From: Bacteroidota bacterium
GTDB taxonomy: Bacteria > Bacteroidota > Bacteroidia > Flavobacteriales > Flavobacteriaceae
Reading direction: 5' to 3'
Assembly (NCBI GenBank): GCA_027619415.1
Contig: JAQCFO010000004.1
Span: forward strand, 31,835 to 95,834
Length of the DNA: 64,000 nt
The position numbers and the translations under genes were made by a program. The notes below the pieces were generated by a model, which had not been told where the DNA came from, made no database searches, and saw nothing but the letters and a program-made list of their open reading frames with translations. The stretch's first letter is position 1, and each line of letters starts with the position of its first letter. Below are positions 9,122 through 19,661 of this stretch, one piece after another.

Positions 9122-11457
9122 TAATTATTTTTTTCGTTTTCTAAAAATGCATTTAACGAAGCAAGATCAGTTATTAGAACTTCTCTTGCCCTACTCCCGT
9201 CAAAAGTTCCGACAATACCAGCTGCTTCTAACTGATCTATTATTCTTCCAGCTCTATTATACCCCAATTTCATTTTTCTTTGAATAAGAGATGCAGATCC
9301 TTGCTGTGCAATTACTATTACTTCTGCTGCTTCTTTAAACAAAACATCTCTATCATCAATATTATTATCCATTGAGTTTGAACTCTCTTCGCCAATATAT
9401 TCTGGCAATTCATATGCTTTAGCATAAGCTCTTTGTGATCCTATGAAATTTGTAATTTTTTGAATCTCAGGTGTGTCTACAAAGGCACATTGTATTCTTA
9501 CAAGCTCATTTCCTTGAGTATATAACATATCACCACGACCTATTAATTGATCAGCCCCTCCGCTATCTAAAATCGTTCTTGAATCAATTTTAGAAGTTAC
9601 CCTAAAAGCTATTCTGGCAGGGAAATTTGCTTTTATAATTCCTGTAATTACATTTACAGAAGGTCTTTGAGTTGCTATGATTAAATGAATACCAACAGCT
9701 CGTGCCAATTGTGCCAATCGGGCTATAGGAGTTTCTACTTCTTTTCCAGCAGTCATTATTAAGTCTGCAAATTCATCAATAATCAATACTATGTATGGTA
9801 AAAAAACATTACCAGCATCTGGGTTTAATTTTCTCTGTTTAAACTTAGTATTGTACTCTTTAATATTTCTGCATAGAGCGTTTTTAAGCATTTCATAACG
9901 GTTATCCATTTCTATACAAAGAGAATTCAATGTTTTTATTACAGCTTTGTTGTCAGTTATAATTGCTTCGTCTGTATCAGGAAGTTTTGCTAAATAATGT
10001 CTTTCAATTTTATTAAAAAGCGTTAATTCAACTTTTTTGGGATCAACTAATACAAATTTAACTTCTGAGGGATGTTTCTTGTATATCAGAGATGTTAGTA
10101 CCGCGTTTAAACCAACAGACTTTCCTTGCCCTGTAGCTCCAGCCATTAGTAAGTGTGGCATTTTTACCAAATCAACTACATATGACTCATTACTAATTGT
10201 TTTCCCCAACACTAAAGGAAGTTCCATTTCTGATTCTTGAAAGTTTTTAGAAGCAATTACAGAACGCATAGAAACAATTGTTGCATTTTTATTAGGAACT
10301 TCTATTCCAATTGTTCCTTTACCTGGTATTGGCGCTATGATTCTAATTCCAAGTGCAGACAGAGATAAAGCTATATCATCTTCTAAATTTTTTATTTTTG
10401 AAATTCTAACTCCAGCTTCTGGAACTATTTCATATAATGTAACTGTGGGACCAATGGTCGCTTTAATTTGATCAATTTCAATTTTATAATTTTTTAAAGT
10501 TTCTATAATTTTCTCTTTATTTTCCTCTAACTCTTCTTCATTAATAGTGATAGTTCCTCCATTGTCGTAATCTTTTAGTAGATCAATAGATGGTGTTTGA
10601 AAGTTTTTAAGTTCAAGAGTATGATCATATTCTCCAAATTTTTTAACTAAATTTTTAGCAATTGAATCTTCATCTAATATTTCTTCTTTTTGATTTTCCT
10701 TAATTTCAATTTTAATATCTTCTTTTGGGTTTGTTTTATTAATAGAAGAGAAATTTTCTATTGTTGGTTTGAAACTTTCTTTTTTTATATTAAATTTAGA
10801 TACCGAATCTAAATCGATAGTAGTATTTATACTTTCTTTTTCAACCTCAATCCTTTCATCTTCATTGTTAAATGAATTTTTATTTTTAATCAATAGAGAT
10901 TTGGTCCAACTAAAGACTTTCTCAGGAGTTAAATTTATTCTAATCACTAAGTAAGAAAACAAACCAAAAACTAATATTGATATTACACCAATATCTCCTA
11001 CATATATTGATATAAATTCACTTAACTCATAGCCAATAGATCCCCCCAAAAGCTTATTTGAGAAAAAATATCCAAAGAAAATTGAAAACCAAATCATTAT
11101 TAATACACCCCAAATCCATTTATTTATGAGTTTTTTAGAATTTGCACCAACAAAATAAGAAAGCCCAGTTATTAGCAACAAGATTGAAAATATGAATGAT
11201 GCTATTCCAAACATTCTGTAAATTAAAAAATGACTTAGAATGGCGCCAAACTTTTTTGCAACATTAATAGAGTTTACCTCTTTGTTGAAAAAATTTTCAA
11301 TATCTGATTGATCTACTCTCCAAGTGTTGAAGTAAGATAATAATGAGGCAAAAGTTAAAATTGAAAATAAAATCAAAAAAACACCCAGCATTATCTGATG
11401 ACTACGACTTAATGTGAATGTTTCGTTAAAGTTTAATTTGGTATTAGATTTAGCCAT
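9121..11457 (-). CDS. ftsK: DNA translocase FtsK
   Basis: 'MAGATGQGKSVGLNAVLTSLIYKKHP', 'LIIDEFADLI', C-terminal gamma-like winged helix 'LIQRKMKLGYNRAGRIIDQLEAAGIVG'. Confidence 0.97.
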   Translation of the reverse strand: MAKSNTKLNFNETFTLSRSHQIMLGVFLILFSILTFASLLSYFNTWRVDQSDIENFFNKEVNSINVAKKFGAILSHFLIYRMFGIASFIFSILLLITGLSYFVGANSKKLINKWIWGVLIMIWFSIFFGYFFSNKLLGGSIGYELSEFISIYVGDIGVISILVFGLFSYLVIRINLTPEKVFSWTKSLLIKNKNSFNNEDERIEVEKESINTTIDLDSVSKFNIKKESFKPTIENFSSINKTNPKEDIKIEIKENQKEEILDEDSIAKNLVKKFGEYDHTLELKNFQTPSIDLLKDYDNGGTITINEEELEENKEKIIETLKNYKIEIDQIKATIGPTVTLYEIVPEAGVRISKIKNLEDDIALSLSALGIRIIAPIPGKGTIGIEVPNKNATIVSMRSVIASKNFQESEMELPLVLGKTISNESYVVDLVKMPHLLMAGATGQGKSVGLNAVLTSLIYKKHPSEVKFVLVDPKKVELTLFNKIERHYLAKLPDTDEAIITDNKAVIKTLNSLCIEMDNRYEMLKNALCRNIKEYNTKFKQRKLNPDAGNVFLPYIVLIIDEFADLIMTAGKEVETPIARLAQLARAVGIHLIIATQRPSVNVITGIIKANFPARIAFRVTSKIDSRTILDSGGADQLIGRGDMLYTQGNELVRIQCAFVDTPEIQKITNFIGSQRAYAKAYELPEYIGEESSNSMDNNIDDRDVLFKEAAEVIVIAQQGSASLIQRKMKLGYNRAGRIIDQLEAAGIVGTFDGSRAREVLITDLASLNAFLENEKNN

Positions 11458-11498
11458 AATTGGTGAATAACAAAAGTAAAGATTTAAATTTAAAATTA

Positions 11499-12965
11499 TT
11501 AAACTGTTTTACTATCTAGTTTTTTAATTTTAATATTGAGTCCAGCAAAAATTAAAGTCATAAAAAAACTAAGCCAGTTAAAAACAGCATAAATAAAATA
11601 ATCTAATACACTTACTCCTAAAACACTTGATTGGTATGCTCCACAAGTATTCCATGGTATTAAAACAGAAGTAACAGTTCCAGTATCTTCAAGTGTTCTA
11701 CTTAAATTTTCTGGAGCTAGATTTTTTTCTTTGTAGGCTTTTGAAAACATTTTACCAGGAATTACTATTGACAAATATTGATCAGAAGCAGTTAGGTTAA
11801 TCACTAAACAACTTCCTGCTGTACTAGCAAATAATGAAAAAGTAGACTTACCTAATTCTAAAAGAGAGCTACTTATTTTATTTAACGATCCAATAGCTTC
11901 CATAATTCCTCCAAATACCATAGCACATATTACAAGCCAAATTGTATTAAGCATACCTTTCATTCCTCCACTTGTAAACAAGTCATTTAAATCAGGGTTC
12001 CCTGAATCTATAGATATATCAGTTGTGATGGCATTTAATATTGAAACGTATGCATTTTTTATTGTTAATGTACTCGAGCCTGATATTTGTTTGAGTAATT
12101 CAGGTTGAAAAATTACTGCAAATACTCCACCTAGTATTGTCCCTATAAATAAAGCTATTAAAGGAGGTGTTTTTTTAAATATCATAAAAATCACAATAAT
12201 TGGCACAATAAAAACTAATGGGTTAATGTTAAATGTATTACTTATGGTATTTATTAATAATTCATTATTTGTAGGGCCTGTTGAAACAACAAAAAAGTTT
12301 ATTATTATAAAGACAATTAAGGTTATAATAATTGTTGGAATTGTTGTAAGAGTTAAGTATTTAATGTGAGTAAACAGGTCAGATCCTGAAATTGCAGGAG
12401 CTAGGTTTGTTGTATCACTCAAAGGAGATAATTTATCTCCAAAATATGCGCCTGAAATAATTGCGCCAGCTGCCATTCCTGTAGGAATTCCAATAGCTTT
12501 AGATATACCAATGAGTGCTATTCCAACCGTTGCAGATGTAGTCCAGCTACTTCCGGTAGCGAGAGAAATTATTACACATATAATCAAGCAAGAAGGTAAG
12601 AAAATTGAAGGGTGAAGTATTTTTAAACCATAATAAATCATTGATGGTATAATCCCGCTAATCAACCATGTACCTGATAACGCTCCAACAAACAACAAAA
12701 TTAATATAGCTCCTGTAATTGACTTTAAATTAGTTGATACAGCATTAATCATAGCGCTGAATTCAATGCTTTTTTTAAAACCTATAACTGCAGCAATAGC
12801 AGCTCCAATTAATAAAACAAATTGGTTAGACCCTCCCATTGCTTCATCTCCATAAATATTAACATTATATGCTAATAAAATAACTAAAAGAAGTACCGGA
12901 GTTAGTGCTTCAAATAAAGAAATGTTAAAATTTTTATCACTTGTATTTGAGGATTTTTTAATCAT
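11499..12965 (-). CDS. nhaC: Na+/H+ antiporter NhaC family
   Basis: Multi-TM protein with 'GAYFGDKLSPLSDTTNLAPA' NhaC signature. Confidence 0.9.
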   Translation of the reverse strand: MIKKSSNTSDKNFNISLFEALTPVLLLVILLAYNVNIYGDEAMGGSNQFVLLIGAAIAAVIGFKKSIEFSAMINAVSTNLKSITGAILILLFVGALSGTWLISGIIPSMIYYGLKILHPSIFLPSCLIICVIISLATGSSWTTSATVGIALIGISKAIGIPTGMAAGAIISGAYFGDKLSPLSDTTNLAPAISGSDLFTHIKYLTLTTIPTIIITLIVFIIINFFVVSTGPTNNELLINTISNTFNINPLVFIVPIIVIFMIFKKTPPLIALFIGTILGGVFAVIFQPELLKQISGSSTLTIKNAYVSILNAITTDISIDSGNPDLNDLFTSGGMKGMLNTIWLVICAMVFGGIMEAIGSLNKISSSLLELGKSTFSLFASTAGSCLVINLTASDQYLSIVIPGKMFSKAYKEKNLAPENLSRTLEDTGTVTSVLIPWNTCGAYQSSVLGVSVLDYFIYAVFNWLSFFMTLIFAGLNIKIKKLDSKTV

Positions 12966-13044
12966 AATGCTAATATAAGATTACTTATAAAAATAATTCA
13001 ATTTTTAATCTACTGATTATAATTAAATAAAATAAAAACATTTG

Positions 13045-13052
13045 TACTTTTG
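13045..13052 (+). promoter_or_regulatory. Candidate -7 element upstream of lpdA
   Basis: TACTTTTG matches TAnnTTTG 11 bp before the ATG; -33 not convincing. Confidence 0.4.
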
Positions 13053-13063
13053 AAAAAAAAACA

Positions 13064-14467
13064 ATGGATCAATTTGATGTTGTGGTTATAGGATCTGGAC
13101 CTGGAGGTTATGTTTGCGCTATTAGATGCGCTCAGTTAGGCATGAAAACAGCTATAATCGAAAAGTATGACACTTTAGGAGGAACTTGTTTAAATGTAGG
13201 CTGTATACCTTCCAAATCTCTTTTAGACTCATCTCACCATTATTATGATGCATTAAAACATTTTGATTCTCATGGTATAATTATAGATGGTGAATTAAAA
13301 GTTGATTTACAAAAAATGATATTAAGAAAAGATTCCGTTGTGGATCAAACTACAAAAGGAATTGATTATTTGATGTCTAAAAATAAAATTACTGTTTTTA
13401 AGGGTTTAGGCTCTTTTGTTGATTCTTCAAAAATTAACATTAGTAAAGTTGAAAATGATAAGCAAATCTCTTTCAAATCTGCAGTAATTGCAACTGGTTC
13501 TAAACCATCTTCTCTACCTTTTGCTAAAATTGATAAAGAGAGAATAATCACTTCTAATGAAGCTTTAAAGCTTAAAGAAATTCCAAAAAAACTTATCGTT
13601 ATAGGAGGAGGAGTGATTGGATTAGAGTTAGGTCAGGTTTATAATAGGTTAGGATCTGAAGTTTCAGTAATTGAGTATTCGGACACTATAACTCCATTTA
13701 TGGATTCTTCTGTGTCAAAAGAATTGATAAGGATTTTTAAGAAACAAAAAATCAAATTTTATTTATCTCATAAAGTATTTAATGTTATTTCTTCTGTTGA
13801 TTCTGTAACTATTCAAGCTGAAGATAGTAATGGAAATAAGGTAACTTTTGATGGTGATTATTGTTTGGTTTCAGTTGGAAGAATACCATATACTGATGGA
13901 TTAAACCTTGATGTTATCGGATTAAGTATAAACAACAAAGGTGAAATAGAAGTAAATGAGAATCTACAAACTAGTCAAGCTAATGTGTATGCGATAGGTG
14001 ATGTGATAAAAGGCCCTATGTTAGCTCATAAAGCTGAAGAAGAGGGGGTTATGGTTGCTGAAATAATAGCTAATCAAAAACCACATATTAATTATAATTT
14101 AATTCCTAATGTCATATATACCTGGCCAGAAGTAGCATCTGTTGGGAAAACTGAAGAACAATTGATTCAAATGGGTGTTTCTTTTAAAACAGGGCAGTTT
14201 CCAATGCGAGCTTTAGGAAGAGCTAGAGCTAGTATGGATGTTGATGGTTTTGTAAAAATATTAGCAGACAGTAAGACTGATGAAATATTAGGAGTTCACA
14301 TTATTGGAGCTAGAGCTGCGGACTTAATTGCCGAAGCAGTAACGGCAATGGAATTTAGAGCTTCTGCAGAAGATTTATCCAGAATGAGCCATGCACATCC
14401 AACATATGCCGAAGCTATTAAAGAAGCTGCTTTAGCAGCTACTGAAAATAGGCCTCTACATATTTAA
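13064..14467 (+). CDS. lpdA: Dihydrolipoyl dehydrogenase
   Basis: 'VVIGSGPGGYVCAIRCAQLG', 'GGTCLNVGCIPSK', C-terminal 'HAHPTYAEAIKEAAL'. Confidence 0.97.
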   Translation: MDQFDVVVIGSGPGGYVCAIRCAQLGMKTAIIEKYDTLGGTCLNVGCIPSKSLLDSSHHYYDALKHFDSHGIIIDGELKVDLQKMILRKDSVVDQTTKGIDYLMSKNKITVFKGLGSFVDSSKINISKVENDKQISFKSAVIATGSKPSSLPFAKIDKERIITSNEALKLKEIPKKLIVIGGGVIGLELGQVYNRLGSEVSVIEYSDTITPFMDSSVSKELIRIFKKQKIKFYLSHKVFNVISSVDSVTIQAEDSNGNKVTFDGDYCLVSVGRIPYTDGLNLDVIGLSINNKGEIEVNENLQTSQANVYAIGDVIKGPMLAHKAEEEGVMVAEIIANQKPHINYNLIPNVIYTWPEVASVGKTEEQLIQMGVSFKTGQFPMRALGRARASMDVDGFVKILADSKTDEILGVHIIGARAADLIAEAVTAMEFRASAEDLSRMSHAHPTYAEAIKEAALAATENRPLHI

Positions 14468-14468
14468 T

Positions 14469-15749
14469 TCAATAAGTATTTTTCATTTTTAATTTTATTT
14501 CTTTTAAACACAGATTACCTATGCTTCCTTTTAAGGTGTGATTAAATTTTCTATTTGGTTTAAACTTATTTAGTTCAATTTCATTTGAAATTTTTAAATA
14601 TGCATCTCTAAATGTCATTCCTTTAGAAACAAGATCGTTAATATTTTCTACTGAAAACATATATTTATACTTTTCATCATCAACTATTTTTTCTCTTATT
14701 TGTATTTTTTGAATTGTATAAGAAATTATTTTTATGCAGTTTTTAATTTCATTAACAGATTCTATTATTTTTCCTTTAAAAACCTGCATATCTCTATGAT
14801 ATCCACTGGTTAAGTTTGTTGAAACTATAGTAAACTCATTTGATAATGATTGAATTATATTACACTTAGCTCTGATTAATTCAAAAACATCTGGATTTTT
14901 TTTATGCGGCATTATACTAGAGCCAGTTGTAATTTCATTTGGAAAAGAAATGAAATTTAGTTCTTGAGTCATGTAAAAGCATATGTCAGCTGAAAATTTA
15001 GATAAAGTATGAGCAATAGATCCTATAGCAATTGCTACAGACTTCTCTGATTTTCCTCTATTCATTTGAGCTGAAACTACATTATACTTTAAGTCACTAA
15101 AACCTAACTCTTTTGTCGTGAAATCTCTGTCTATTTTAAAAGAACTTCCATATCCTGCTGCACTTCCAAGAGGATTTTGATCATTAATTTTAAATGCAGT
15201 ATTTATGTAGAGTATGTCATCAATTAGACATTCTGCATATGCAGAAAACCAAAGTCCAAATGATGATGGCATAGCAACTTGCATATGTGTATATCCTGGA
15301 ATTAAATTTTCTTTATTTTCATTGGAAAGTTTTATTAATATATCAAATAATTCTTTTGTCAATAATTTAATTTCACTCAATTCGTCTTTTAAATACAATT
15401 GAGTTGCAACTAGTACTTGATCATTTCTAGATCTACCAGTATGAATTTTCTTCCCGACATCTCCAAGTTTTTCAGTTAAGATGTATTCAATTTTTGAATG
15501 AACATCTTCAAATATTTCTTCAATTTCAAATGTCCCATTATTAATGTCATTATTAATTTTTTTTAATTCATTTAACAATTTATTTAATTCATTAGTATTT
15601 AAAATATTTATTTTACATAACATTTTAGCATGAGCTATAGATCCTATTATATCATATTTAGCTAAATACAAGTCATTTATCCTGTCATTTCCGATAGTAA
15701 AATTTTCTATTTTTTTATTCAATTCATCATTTTTATTCCAGAGTTTCAT
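14469..15749 (-). CDS. argH: Argininosuccinate lyase
   Basis: 'HTGRSRNDQVLVATQLYLKD', 'GSSIMPHKKNPDVFELIRAK'. Confidence 0.97.
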   Translation of the reverse strand: MKLWNKNDELNKKIENFTIGNDRINDLYLAKYDIIGSIAHAKMLCKINILNTNELNKLLNELKKINNDINNGTFEIEEIFEDVHSKIEYILTEKLGDVGKKIHTGRSRNDQVLVATQLYLKDELSEIKLLTKELFDILIKLSNENKENLIPGYTHMQVAMPSSFGLWFSAYAECLIDDILYINTAFKINDQNPLGSAAGYGSSFKIDRDFTTKELGFSDLKYNVVSAQMNRGKSEKSVAIAIGSIAHTLSKFSADICFYMTQELNFISFPNEITTGSSIMPHKKNPDVFELIRAKCNIIQSLSNEFTIVSTNLTSGYHRDMQVFKGKIIESVNEIKNCIKIISYTIQKIQIREKIVDDEKYKYMFSVENINDLVSKGMTFRDAYLKISNEIELNKFKPNRKFNHTLKGSIGNLCLKEIKLKMKNTY

Positions 15750-15760
15750 AATTATTTTTT

Positions 15761-16816
15761 TTAAATAATATTATTTAATAATTTTAAATAAATAGGTATT
15801 GCTTTTTTAATTTCATCGATATAGATAAATTCATTTGCAGTATGAGACCTAGTTGAATCACCTGGACCAATTTTAATTGAAGGAAATGAAATTTTAGATT
15901 GATCAGATAAAGTAGGTGAGCCATATTTTTCAATTTTTAACTTATTTGCTGCTATAACTACAGGATGGTTAGTATAAATAGTAGATGAATTTAGATTCAA
16001 GGATCTAGGTTTGATTTCACATGGCGCTTCTTTTTTTAAAATCTCATAAATTTCATTGTTTGTATAACAGTCATTTACTCTAACATCTAATACCAATTCT
16101 AATTCTGAAGGAACGACATTGTGTTGATTTCCTGATTTAATTTGAGTTACTGTAACTTTGGTTTCTCCAAGAAATTTAGATTTCTTTTCAAAACGTATAT
16201 TGTTGATCCAATTTAAAACTTCAATAGAATTAATTATCGGATTATCGTTGTTTTCATGTGCAGCGTGACTTGACGTTCCTTTAATTTTTAAATCAAACAC
16301 AATCAAACCTCTTTCTGCAACAGCCATTTTCATTAGAGTTGGCTCACCTACTATAGCAAAATTAATTTCAGGAATTAAAGGAATAATTGAAGTAATACCA
16401 TTATTCCCAGAAGATTCTTCTTCTGCAGATGCTAAGATTATAATATTATATTTTAATTTTTTCTTGTTATATAAATATGTAAAAACAGCTATTAATGATA
16501 CAAGCGCACCTCCTGCGTCATTACTTCCTAAACCGTATAATTTCCCTTTGTCAATACTGTTGTCAAAAGGATTTCTGGTGTATCCTTTGTTTGGCTTTAC
16601 CGTATCATGATGAGAGTTTAAAAGAATTGTTGGCTTATTTATATCAAAAAATTTATTTTTAGCGTAGACATTGTTTTTATTTCTATTGAATTCAATGTCA
16701 TATTTTTTAAACCACTTTTCAATAATATTGGCTGTTTTTTCTTCGTTAAACGAAAACGATTCTTCTGCAATTAAATCTTGTAATAATTTTATTGCATTTA
16801 AAATTAATTTTTCCAT
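15761..16816 (-). CDS. argE: M20 family N-acyl-ornithine deacylase (ArgE-type)
   Basis: 'LLNSHHDTVKP', 'GLGSNDAGGALVS', 'ASAEEESSGNNG'; within the arg cluster. Confidence 0.88.
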   Translation of the reverse strand: MEKLILNAIKLLQDLIAEESFSFNEEKTANIIEKWFKKYDIEFNRNKNNVYAKNKFFDINKPTILLNSHHDTVKPNKGYTRNPFDNSIDKGKLYGLGSNDAGGALVSLIAVFTYLYNKKKLKYNIIILASAEEESSGNNGITSIIPLIPEINFAIVGEPTLMKMAVAERGLIVFDLKIKGTSSHAAHENNDNPIINSIEVLNWINNIRFEKKSKFLGETKVTVTQIKSGNQHNVVPSELELVLDVRVNDCYTNNEIYEILKKEAPCEIKPRSLNLNSSTIYTNHPVVIAANKLKIEKYGSPTLSDQSKISFPSIKIGPGDSTRSHTANEFIYIDEIKKAIPIYLKLLNNII

Positions 16817-17595
16817 TATTCTAAAGTTAATTTAGTACAATTATTTTCTTCGTTAATAATATTGTGATTTCCAATAAACACATTCTCCACACCTTTTTCC
16901 AAAGCAGAAAAACAATTTTCAATTTTCGGAATCATTCCATCAGTAATTATATTTTTATTTATTAAATCCTTGTATTCAGATAGTCTAATATATTTCTTTA
17001 TACTACTTTCGTCATTTTGATCAATTAATAAACCTGGTTTGTCAAAACAATATTTTAGAGTAACATCAAATTCTTTTGATAATGCAATAGAAACAACAGA
17101 AGTAATTGAGTCAGCATTAGTATTTAAAATTTGTCCTTGACCATCATGTGATAATGAACAAACAACAGGTGTTATATTAGAGTTTAATAAAATTTTAATA
17201 ATATCTACGTTAACTTCTTCTATATCTCCGACAAAGCCATAATCTATTTCATTAATAACTCTTTTTTTAGCTCTGATTAAATTGCAATCAACTCCAGACA
17301 AGCCTATTGTATTGCAATTGTATTTTTGAAGTTTAGCAACAATATTTTTGTTTAACAATCCCGCATAAGTCATTATGATTACATCTAAAGTTTTACCGTC
17401 TGTAATTCTTCTTCCATTTATTAATTTCGCGTCAATTCCAAGTTTGTTTAAGTTATCTGAAGCTACTAAACCACCTCCGTGAACTAGTAATTTCATTCCT
17501 TCAATTTTAGAAAAATCTTTTAAAAATTGATTTAAAATAATTTTATCATTTATTATGCCTCCTCCAACTTTAACTATTGTTAATTTATTTCTCAT
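16816..17595 (-). CDS. argB: Acetylglutamate (or N-acylglutamate) kinase
   Basis: 'VKVGGGIINDKIIL', 'LLVHGGG', 'NGRRITDG', 'LNTNADSITSVVSIAL'. Confidence 0.93.
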   Translation of the reverse strand: MRNKLTIVKVGGGIINDKIILNQFLKDFSKIEGMKLLVHGGGLVASDNLNKLGIDAKLINGRRITDGKTLDVIIMTYAGLLNKNIVAKLQKYNCNTIGLSGVDCNLIRAKKRVINEIDYGFVGDIEEVNVDIIKILLNSNITPVVCSLSHDGQGQILNTNADSITSVVSIALSKEFDVTLKYCFDKPGLLIDQNDESSIKKYIRLSEYKDLINKNIITDGMIPKIENCFSALEKGVENVFIGNHNIINEENNCTKLTLE

Positions 17596-18535
17596 TAGTA
17601 ATCATTTTTTTTAAAATAATTTGAGCTGCATATGTTCTATTGTTAGCTTGTTGAATTACTAATGAATTATCTGAATCAATTACCTTGTCTGAAACAATTA
17701 CATTTCTTCTTACAGGGAGACAATGCATGAATTTTGCATTATTAGTTAATTCCATTTTTTCCGTATTAATTAACCATGAATTATCATTGAGCAATATTTT
17801 CCCGTAATTGTCATAGCTGGACCAATTTTTTGCATAAATAAAATCAGCATTTTTAAATGCTTTTTTTTGATCATAAATAACCTTTATTCCTTGAGTTATT
17901 TCTGGATTTAGATTATAACCTTCAGGATTAGCAATAACAAACTCATAATCAGTAACCTTCATCATATTAACAAATGAATTTGCAACAGCATGTGGAAGAG
18001 CTTTTGGGTGAGGCGCCCAGCTCAAAACTACTTTTGGTTTAGATGTTTTAATGTTTTCTTTAATTGTTATCGCATCAGCTAATGCTTGTAAGGGATGAGC
18101 TATAGAGCTCTCCATGTTTAATACTGGTACTGTCGCGTATTTTAAGAAAGAGTTTATTATTTTTTCTCCTTCATCATCAACTTTGTTTGTAAGAGTTGCA
18201 AATGCTCTAATTGCAATAATATCACAATATTGAGAAATAACTTTAGCTGCTTCTTTAATGTGTTCAGCTTTATCACCAGACATTATCGATTGATCTTCAA
18301 ATTCAAGATTCCATCCTTCATTATTAAAATTCATGATCATGGTATTTAAACCTAAAAGTGAAGCGGCTTTTAAAGTGCTCAACCTGGTTCTAAGACTTGG
18401 GTTAAAGAATATCATGCCTAAAATTTTATTTTCTCCAATTTTTTTAAAAGCATGTGAATTGTTTTTTAAAAATATCGCTTGTTTAACAAGAGATTTATAA
18501 TCCACTACATCATTAATGTTTATAAAATTTTTCAT
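17585..18535 (-). CDS. N-acetyl/N-succinyl-ornithine carbamoyltransferase
   Basis: 'MIFFNPSLRTRLST', 'SSIAHPLQALADAITI', 'FMHCLPVRRNVIVSD' typical of the Bacteroidetes ArgF' family; acetyl versus succinyl specificity not resolved. Confidence 0.9.
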   Translation of the reverse strand: MKNFININDVVDYKSLVKQAIFLKNNSHAFKKIGENKILGMIFFNPSLRTRLSTLKAASLLGLNTMIMNFNNEGWNLEFEDQSIMSGDKAEHIKEAAKVISQYCDIIAIRAFATLTNKVDDEGEKIINSFLKYATVPVLNMESSIAHPLQALADAITIKENIKTSKPKVVLSWAPHPKALPHAVANSFVNMMKVTDYEFVIANPEGYNLNPEITQGIKVIYDQKKAFKNADFIYAKNWSSYDNYGKILLNDNSWLINTEKMELTNNAKFMHCLPVRRNVIVSDKVIDSDNSLVIQQANNRTYAAQIILKKMITNEK

Positions 18536-19659
18536 GATAATTCTATTTTTAAAGCATCATAAAGCATATCGATATGTTTTTTTTTAATATTTAAAGGAGG
18601 AAGTATTCTTAATAGATTTTTGTTTGAACTCCCACCAGTAAAAATTTTATGTTTAAAAATTAATTTTTTTCTCAGTTCTTTTACTTCAAAATCAAATTCT
18701 AAACCAAGCATTAAACCTCTTCCTTTAATATTCATTACTGATTTAATATTTGATATTTTTTTTATAAAATAGTTGCCTAATTCTTTTGAATTATTCATTA
18801 GTTGTTCATTTTCAATTGTTTGTAAAACTGCAATGACTGCTGAACAAGCGAGGTGATTTCCTCCAAAAGTTGTTCCTAACATACCGAATTGAGCATTTAT
18901 TTTTTTACTTATTAATACTCCACCAACAGGAAAGCCATTTCCCATTCCTTTTGCCATAGAGATAATATCTGGCTCGATTCCATGTTTTTGAAATGCAAAA
19001 AAGTCACCAGTTCTTCCAAAGCCTGATTGAACTTCATCAGCAATAAGGCACACATTACTTTTTTTACATATATCAGCTAAGAATTTAACAAAATCTGTAT
19101 CAGGCTCATTTAAACCGCCAACTCCCTGTATAGATTCAATTATTACTGCACACACATCCTTTTTACATATTTCTTTTTTTAGATTTTCTTTATCGTTAAA
19201 ATTTAAAAAAGTCACATTAATTGAATTATTAAGTTTGGATTTTATACTTAAGTTGTCCGTTGAAGCTAAAGCAGCATTACTTCTCCCATGAAATGAATTT
19301 TTAAATGCAATAATTTTTGATTTTCCTGTATTAAAAGAGGCTACTTGTAAAGCATTTTCATTTGCTTCTGCTCCAGTACTACACATGAATAGATTATAAT
19401 CTACGCAGTTAGACTGTTTTATAATTTCATCTGCAACTTTTTGCTGTAGCTCGTTAATTATATAATTTGAATAAAAACCAATTTTATTTAATTGATTTGA
19501 TAATTCTTTAATATATAATGGGTGACTGTGTCCGATTGAAATAACCGCATGACCACCATATAAATCAAGAAATTTTGTACCATCCTTGTCATATACATAA
19601 CATCCTTTAGCATGTGATGGTATAATTTGATATAAAGGATAAACATTGAATAAATTCAT
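18532..19659 (-). CDS. argD: Acyl-ornithine aminotransferase
   Basis: 'YDKDGTKFLDLYGGHAVISIGHSHP', 'FKNSFHGRSNAALA', 'LIADEVQSGFGRTGDFFAFQ..DIISMAKGMGNGFPVGGVL'. Confidence 0.95.
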   Translation of the reverse strand: MNLFNVYPLYQIIPSHAKGCYVYDKDGTKFLDLYGGHAVISIGHSHPLYIKELSNQLNKIGFYSNYIINELQQKVADEIIKQSNCVDYNLFMCSTGAEANENALQVASFNTGKSKIIAFKNSFHGRSNAALASTDNLSIKSKLNNSINVTFLNFNDKENLKKEICKKDVCAVIIESIQGVGGLNEPDTDFVKFLADICKKSNVCLIADEVQSGFGRTGDFFAFQKHGIEPDIISMAKGMGNGFPVGGVLISKKINAQFGMLGTTFGGNHLACSAVIAVLQTIENEQLMNNSKELGNYFIKKISNIKSVMNIKGRGLMLGLEFDFEVKELRKKLIFKHKIFTGGSSNKNLLRILPPLNIKKKHIDMLYDALKIELS

Positions 19660-19661
19660 AT